A stretch of DNA of 64,000 nucleotides from Olivibacter oleidegradans (lineage in GTDB: Bacteria > Bacteroidota > Bacteroidia > Sphingobacteriales > Sphingobacteriaceae): contig NZ_JBHLWO010000002.1 of the NCBI RefSeq assembly GCF_042432805.1, forward strand, positions 2,170,001 through 2,234,000, in the 5' to 3' direction. Under the pieces are notes generated by a model. That model did not search any database. It was not told where the DNA came from and worked only from the letters and a program-made list of their open reading frames with translations. A program made the position numbers and the translations under genes. Positions within the stretch are counted from its first letter, which is position 1, and every line of letters begins with the position of its first letter. Positions 60,229 through 64,000 of the stretch are shown here, one piece after another.

Positions 60229-63216
60229 CTACATAAGTATTATATGCACCTGAAAATATTGATTCTCTTCAACAATAGACAACTGTGCATTCATTTTAGC
60301 AGCGCGCTCCTTCATATTTTGGAGTCCGCGTCCACCTTGGTGATTTACAAATAATTCCTTAGGATTTGAACAGGTATTTTTAATCGACAAGTGTATAGTA
60401 TTGTCGATAACCAGCTCGATGATTGCTTCTGAACCATCGCCATACTTGATCACGTTGGTCACAGCCTCTTTAAAAATAAGAAAAAGGTTCTGCCTTACAA
60501 TTTGTGACAAGCCGTTTGAGGCATAAGCTCCCCGAATCTCAAACTTATACTGAAAATCTACCTCCTCCTGAAGTTTATACAGGTAGTCTTTCATACGGAT
60601 AACCAGGTCTTTTATTGTATCAAAACGCGAATCGATCGACCAAACCATGTCGCTCATGGTAGATAAGGCTTGCCTACTAGTATCTGCGATTTGTTGCAAT
60701 TGCTTATTTTCTCCACTCCACCCGTTTATTTTGCTGTTCAGCGAATCGGCTTGGTAATAAATGCGTGTTAAAGAACTTCCCACCTCATCATGAAGATCGC
60801 TGGCGATGCTAATTCGTAAACGACGTTCTTTGATTTGTATATATTCACGATATTTAAAGATTGCCCAAATAATGATCGCGAAAAACAATACGAGCAGGCA
60901 TTTAAACCAAATTGTTTGATAAAAGGTGGGATTCACTTGAAGTGGCACGATTAGGCTAGCGTTAGTCCACCGCCCATCCGGCAGACGAGAAGCAAGGTGC
61001 AGCTGATAACTGCCGGGCGGCGTTTCAACGAAGGTAATTTCCTGCCGACGCCCCAAAGGCAGCCAATCCAAGTGTCCATCCAATCGATAAAAAAACTGTA
61101 GCTCTTTGGCCAGCTCACTCACCCCGCCAAAGCCAATCGTAAAATAGCGCGTCCCAGCTTCTATTATAAGCCTTTTATCTTGTTTATACGGGAAGGTGTA
61201 ATGCCGTTCCAATCCCTGGCCTGCTCGCTCGGTAGTAAAGCTGGTAATATTTAGGGGAGTGGTTTTCGTTAATCTTCTTACTTGCGGCACACGAGGCGCC
61301 TCCGCATTAAAATAAAGCAAACCATTGATGGTTCCCAAGTAAAAGGTATTGCCCTGCTGAAAAGCAGCCGCCTGATTAAATTCATTTGCTGGCAATCGAT
61401 CCAGTCGAGAGTAATTAGCAATCTGCTTTGTCTGTTTGTCAATCATACTTAAACCATTATGGGTGGCTACCGCGACATGGTCTGCCTTGGTTAATATACT
61501 ATACACAATATCATCAGCCAAGCCATCTTCATTGGTGATTTTCTGCCGTACCGCTCCATTCCCGTCTAATATCCAAACGCCTTCTCCGTGTGTTCCTATC
61601 CAAAAAGTATCATCTACCGGCGTAATACAATACACTGCGTTTCCCAAGGCATTTGTTTGCAAGCTGTTAGTTTGGCAATCCCAGATAAATAGCCCTTCGG
61701 GCGTACCGATCCATAATTTTTTTCCAACGGGTGTTACATGTAATATCTTTAATCGTGCAAGTTTAGGGTGTTTCACTACCCGGTATGTTTTCGAATAAGG
61801 ATTAACCATATATAAGCCTGCATAAGTGCCTACCCATACAGAATCATGCGAAACACGCGTCAACGTTGTCATGGCTTCAACTGGCAGTTTTTCGCTTTTT
61901 GCCGCCAAACTAAGCCTAATAGATGAAAGTCGTTTTTTTTTTCGATCGAACCAGAGCAAGCCACTTCCTTCCGTTCCTAATAATAAGGTGTCTTTACTCC
62001 ATGGAAGTATCCGATAAACAAACTGCCCACCGAGTGTTTCCTTTTCTCCGGTCCGCTCGTTTATGGCAATAAATCGATCTTTGTACGATCCGACATAGAG
62101 CGTGCCGTCACTGTGCTTATAGATGCTTCGTATACTATTGATTGACGTACCATTGCTAAGGAGCGTATGAAATCGATGATTAGTGGGCAATAACTCTAAG
62201 ACATGATTGTTAAGCGACATCAACAAGCTATTACCTAAATTTTTAAACCATACGATATGATCATCTTTTAGGTTGTCGGGGTAGGTCATTTCTTGCTTGC
62301 TTACATGGTTGGTCGGAAAGTTATATGTAAACAGCTGTTCTTTACCGATACTTGCTTTATTCGTGAATATCAAGATGTGATCATTATTGAAAGGTGCCAT
62401 ATATACGGTACCGTCCTTACCAACCTGATTCCTTTCCAATGCCGGAATTTGGTCAAAAGTTCCGTTTTGAGTATCAAAAAGATACAAACCACGATCTTTA
62501 ATGTTTAACAAGCATTTTCCCGAGGGATGAAAGTGCACTTGTTCAATCTCTGTATTATTCAATTCAGGTAAGCCAAAGTATGTCGGGGGTGATAAATAAC
62601 CCTCCCGGATTCGGAGACGGATCATTTTCCCTGCTTTCGTGGATACCCAAAGTTCTCCGGCATAAGGTTCTGAGATGGAAACGATAGAAGGCTTGTTGAA
62701 ATGGTTTGGATAATCCCGATTGATATCAAGCAGAAGTTTTAGGCTATCACCGTTGACCTGATAGAGTCTACCATCAAACGACCCTGCATATATATTGCCG
62801 TTGCGCCCTTGCCCAATACACTCTATATCCGGTTTATGAACATATTGGTCTAATTCCGGGTTTTTTACAAAATTCATTTCCCAACTTCGCAAATCGAAGC
62901 GTACGAGGCCATTTTCAGTTCCGATCCAAAGGTTGTTTTGCCTGTCGGGAAAAAGGGTCTTAATTCTACTGTTCGGAATAGCGGGTTTACTTTTATTATT
63001 CAGGAAGATAGTTTCGTTTCCGTCGTATCGACATAATCCACCGCTAGTAGCCATCCACAGAAGCCCCGCACTGTCTCTTATAACATCCGTAATAACTTGG
63101 CTCTGCAAATTTTCGGGAAACTTGGCATCTCGAAAAATAAATCCCTCTTCTTGGGAGTACACGTACAACATACGTGTAAGCAAAACAATAAGCAAGAAAG
63201 GTTTTCTAATATACAT
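60229..63216 (-). CDS. Two-component sensor histidine kinase with beta-propeller sensor
   Basis: This 995-residue membrane protein has a signal or anchor (about 1-20), a periplasmic double beta-propeller of Reg_prop repeats (LLWMATSGGLCRYDGNE, NLWIGTENGLVRFDL and many more; about 40-640), a Y_Y_Y Ig-like domain (about 670-760), one membrane helix (about 768-790) and a HisKA_3 kinase. The phosphorylated His is H809 in IASDLHDEVGSSLTRI; the N box is KEAVTNVIKYG and the G box GGRGLQNMKERA. Unlike hybrid sensors of polysaccharide loci, it has no receiver or AraC domain. Confidence 0.95.
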   Translation of the reverse strand: MYIRKPFLLIVLLTRMLYVYSQEEGFIFRDAKFPENLQSQVITDVIRDSAGLLWMATSGGLCRYDGNETIFLNNKSKPAIPNSRIKTLFPDRQNNLWIGTENGLVRFDLRSWEMNFVKNPELDQYVHKPDIECIGQGRNGNIYAGSFDGRLYQVNGDSLKLLLDINRDYPNHFNKPSIVSISEPYAGELWVSTKAGKMIRLRIREGYLSPPTYFGLPELNNTEIEQVHFHPSGKCLLNIKDRGLYLFDTQNGTFDQIPALERNQVGKDGTVYMAPFNNDHILIFTNKASIGKEQLFTYNFPTNHVSKQEMTYPDNLKDDHIVWFKNLGNSLLMSLNNHVLELLPTNHRFHTLLSNGTSINSIRSIYKHSDGTLYVGSYKDRFIAINERTGEKETLGGQFVYRILPWSKDTLLLGTEGSGLLWFDRKKKRLSSIRLSLAAKSEKLPVEAMTTLTRVSHDSVWVGTYAGLYMVNPYSKTYRVVKHPKLARLKILHVTPVGKKLWIGTPEGLFIWDCQTNSLQTNALGNAVYCITPVDDTFWIGTHGEGVWILDGNGAVRQKITNEDGLADDIVYSILTKADHVAVATHNGLSMIDKQTKQIANYSRLDRLPANEFNQAAAFQQGNTFYLGTINGLLYFNAEAPRVPQVRRLTKTTPLNITSFTTERAGQGLERHYTFPYKQDKRLIIEAGTRYFTIGFGGVSELAKELQFFYRLDGHLDWLPLGRRQEITFVETPPGSYQLHLASRLPDGRWTNASLIVPLQVNPTFYQTIWFKCLLVLFFAIIIWAIFKYREYIQIKERRLRISIASDLHDEVGSSLTRIYYQADSLNSKINGWSGENKQLQQIADTSRQALSTMSDMVWSIDSRFDTIKDLVIRMKDYLYKLQEEVDFQYKFEIRGAYASNGLSQIVRQNLFLIFKEAVTNVIKYGDGSEAIIELVIDNTIHLSIKNTCSNPKELFVNHQGGRGLQNMKERAAKMNAQLSIVEENQYFQVHIILM

Positions 63217-63405
63217 GAATAGGTAGAATGGAACACATCCATCTGATCTGGTGCGAAACTTTAATTATAAATTAAGCGAAATATTGTCCATCTTTTTTAT
63301 TCATTCTGTTCATTTTTTTTACACATAAAAATTGGGTAAAAAGTGTTCTCCAAACGAATCGATAGAAGAACAGTTTTTTTATTTTCTTTTATACTTTCCT
63401 GCGTT

Positions 63406-63413
63406 TATATTTG
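63406..63413 (+). promoter_or_regulatory. Candidate -7 box of the GH43-like gene
   Basis: TATATTTG matches the Bacteroidota -7 consensus TAnnTTTG and lies 20 bases before the start codon, leaving a short leader. The upstream -33 region is T-rich with no clear TTG, so the match is partial. The gap also holds the promoter of the divergent histidine kinase. Confidence 0.4.
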
Positions 63414-63433
63414 TCGGCATCGAATGACCAACA

Positions 63434-64000
63434 ATGAAACGAATTATAAGCATTTTCACTTTCTTTTCACTAACATTATCCTTTAATAACCAGCTGTTTG
63501 CTCAATCGCAAAACACCTATCAAAACCCGTTGCCGGTTGCATTTGGTGACCCTTACGTACTGCACGTATCGGGCGACAAATATTATATGTACGGCACGGG
63601 TGGAGTTGCAAAAAATGGATTTGCTGCTTATTCTTCGACCGACCTTGTGAATTGGAAAGATGAAGGCCAAGTATTTTATGCCGGTAACCCAAATGGTTGG
63701 AGCGATTCTACCGCCGCTTGGAACGGAGCCTACTGGGCACCGGAAGTATATGCGCATAACGGCAAGTTCTACCTATTTTACTCCGCTCAATGGAGCGATA
63801 ACCCTGGCAAGGAGGTTGAAAATTTTCGCATTGGAGTAGCTGTGGCGGATAAGCCTACGGGGCCATTTGTTGACTTAACCGATAAACCAATTTTTGATCC
63901 TGGATACCCTATTATCGATGCGAATGTACTTTTTGATGACAGCGGTAAGATTTATCTTTATTATTCCCGCTGCTGTTATAAGCATCCCGTGGAAAGCGAA
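63434..64000 (+). CDS. Glycoside hydrolase family 43-like enzyme, 3' end off the window
   Basis: 189 codons are visible. A signal peptide ends near NQLFAQSQ. The five-bladed propeller start is NPLPVAFGDPYVLHVSGDKY with D39 as the probable catalytic base, then AYWAPEVYAHNGKFYLFYSA, and YPIIDANVLFDDSGKIYLYY with D162 as the pKa-modulating Asp. GH43 enzymes cut arabinan, xylan or related side chains by inversion. The acid Glu should lie beyond the window. It is divergent from the histidine kinase gene. Confidence 0.9.
   Translation, partial: MKRIISIFTFFSLTLSFNNQLFAQSQNTYQNPLPVAFGDPYVLHVSGDKYYMYGTGGVAKNGFAAYSSTDLVNWKDEGQVFYAGNPNGWSDSTAAWNGAYWAPEVYAHNGKFYLFYSAQWSDNPGKEVENFRIGVAVADKPTGPFVDLTDKPIFDPGYPIIDANVLFDDSGKIYLYYSRCCYKHPVESE

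Overview
The window looks like a chromosome segment from a Bacteroidota bacterium, most likely family Sphingobacteriaceae. The evidence is family content: a SusC/SusD pair with an ECF sigma factor and FecR anti-sigma, a type IX secretion (T9SS) cargo with a gliding-type C-terminal domain beside a PorP/SprF protein, many AraC regulators, a MocR regulator, Bacteroidota-only small families, and promoters of the TTG-N19/20-TAnnTTTG type. No rRNA, tRNA or CRISPR array was recognised.

Region 1 (1-33 kb) is an accessory patchwork of small regulator-plus-enzyme units. It opens with a frameshifted TlpA-like thiol-disulfide gene and a VapBC-like toxin-antitoxin pair, then a MocR/PdxR-type regulator. 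Next come AraC/short-chain dehydrogenase units (4.6-12.3 kb), one of which carries a decayed AraC gene. They are followed by an AraC-nucleotidyltransferase pair, aldo/keto reductase and NmrA genes each facing an HxlR regulator, a zeta-toxin-like ATPase with a small partner, a Crp-type regulator, an ABC exporter fragment abutting a PchR-like AraC gene, and a frameshifted Rpn/PD-(D/E)XK nuclease. The rest holds a CPBP-like membrane protein, a DinB protein, more AraC genes, cupin, DUF2306 and VOC proteins, a lone MacB/FtsX permease and another AraC/SDR pair. Several genes are broken and several short repeats are dispersed, so the region appears to be in flux.

Region 2 (33.2-46.3 kb) is a polysaccharide-utilisation-type locus. 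A sigma factor and a FecR anti-sigma are arranged divergently. SusC, SusD, a polysaccharide-deacetylase-like protein, a DUF3863-type protein, a GH2 enzyme and a NIPSNAP protein follow on the plus strand, closed by a strong bidirectional hairpin. The glycan target cannot be read from sequence.

Region 3 (46.4-50.4 kb) holds small metabolic genes: an NTF2-like protein, an SDR facing an HxlR regulator, SRPBCC, a membrane protein, an AraC fragment and a nitrilase-family amidohydrolase.

Region 4 (50.5-63.2 kb) is the most unusual part. On the minus strand a two-component system (Reg_prop/Y_Y_Y histidine kinase and LuxR-type response regulator) is followed by a tight run of four genes: a phage-tail-collar protein, a periplasmic-binding-protein-fold protein with no visible signal peptide, a 1996-residue T9SS surface protein with eleven near-identical domains, and its PorP/SprF partner. 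Two related C-rich/G-rich palindromes lie before the response regulator gene and before the collar gene and are candidate operators. A GH43-like gene runs off the right edge.
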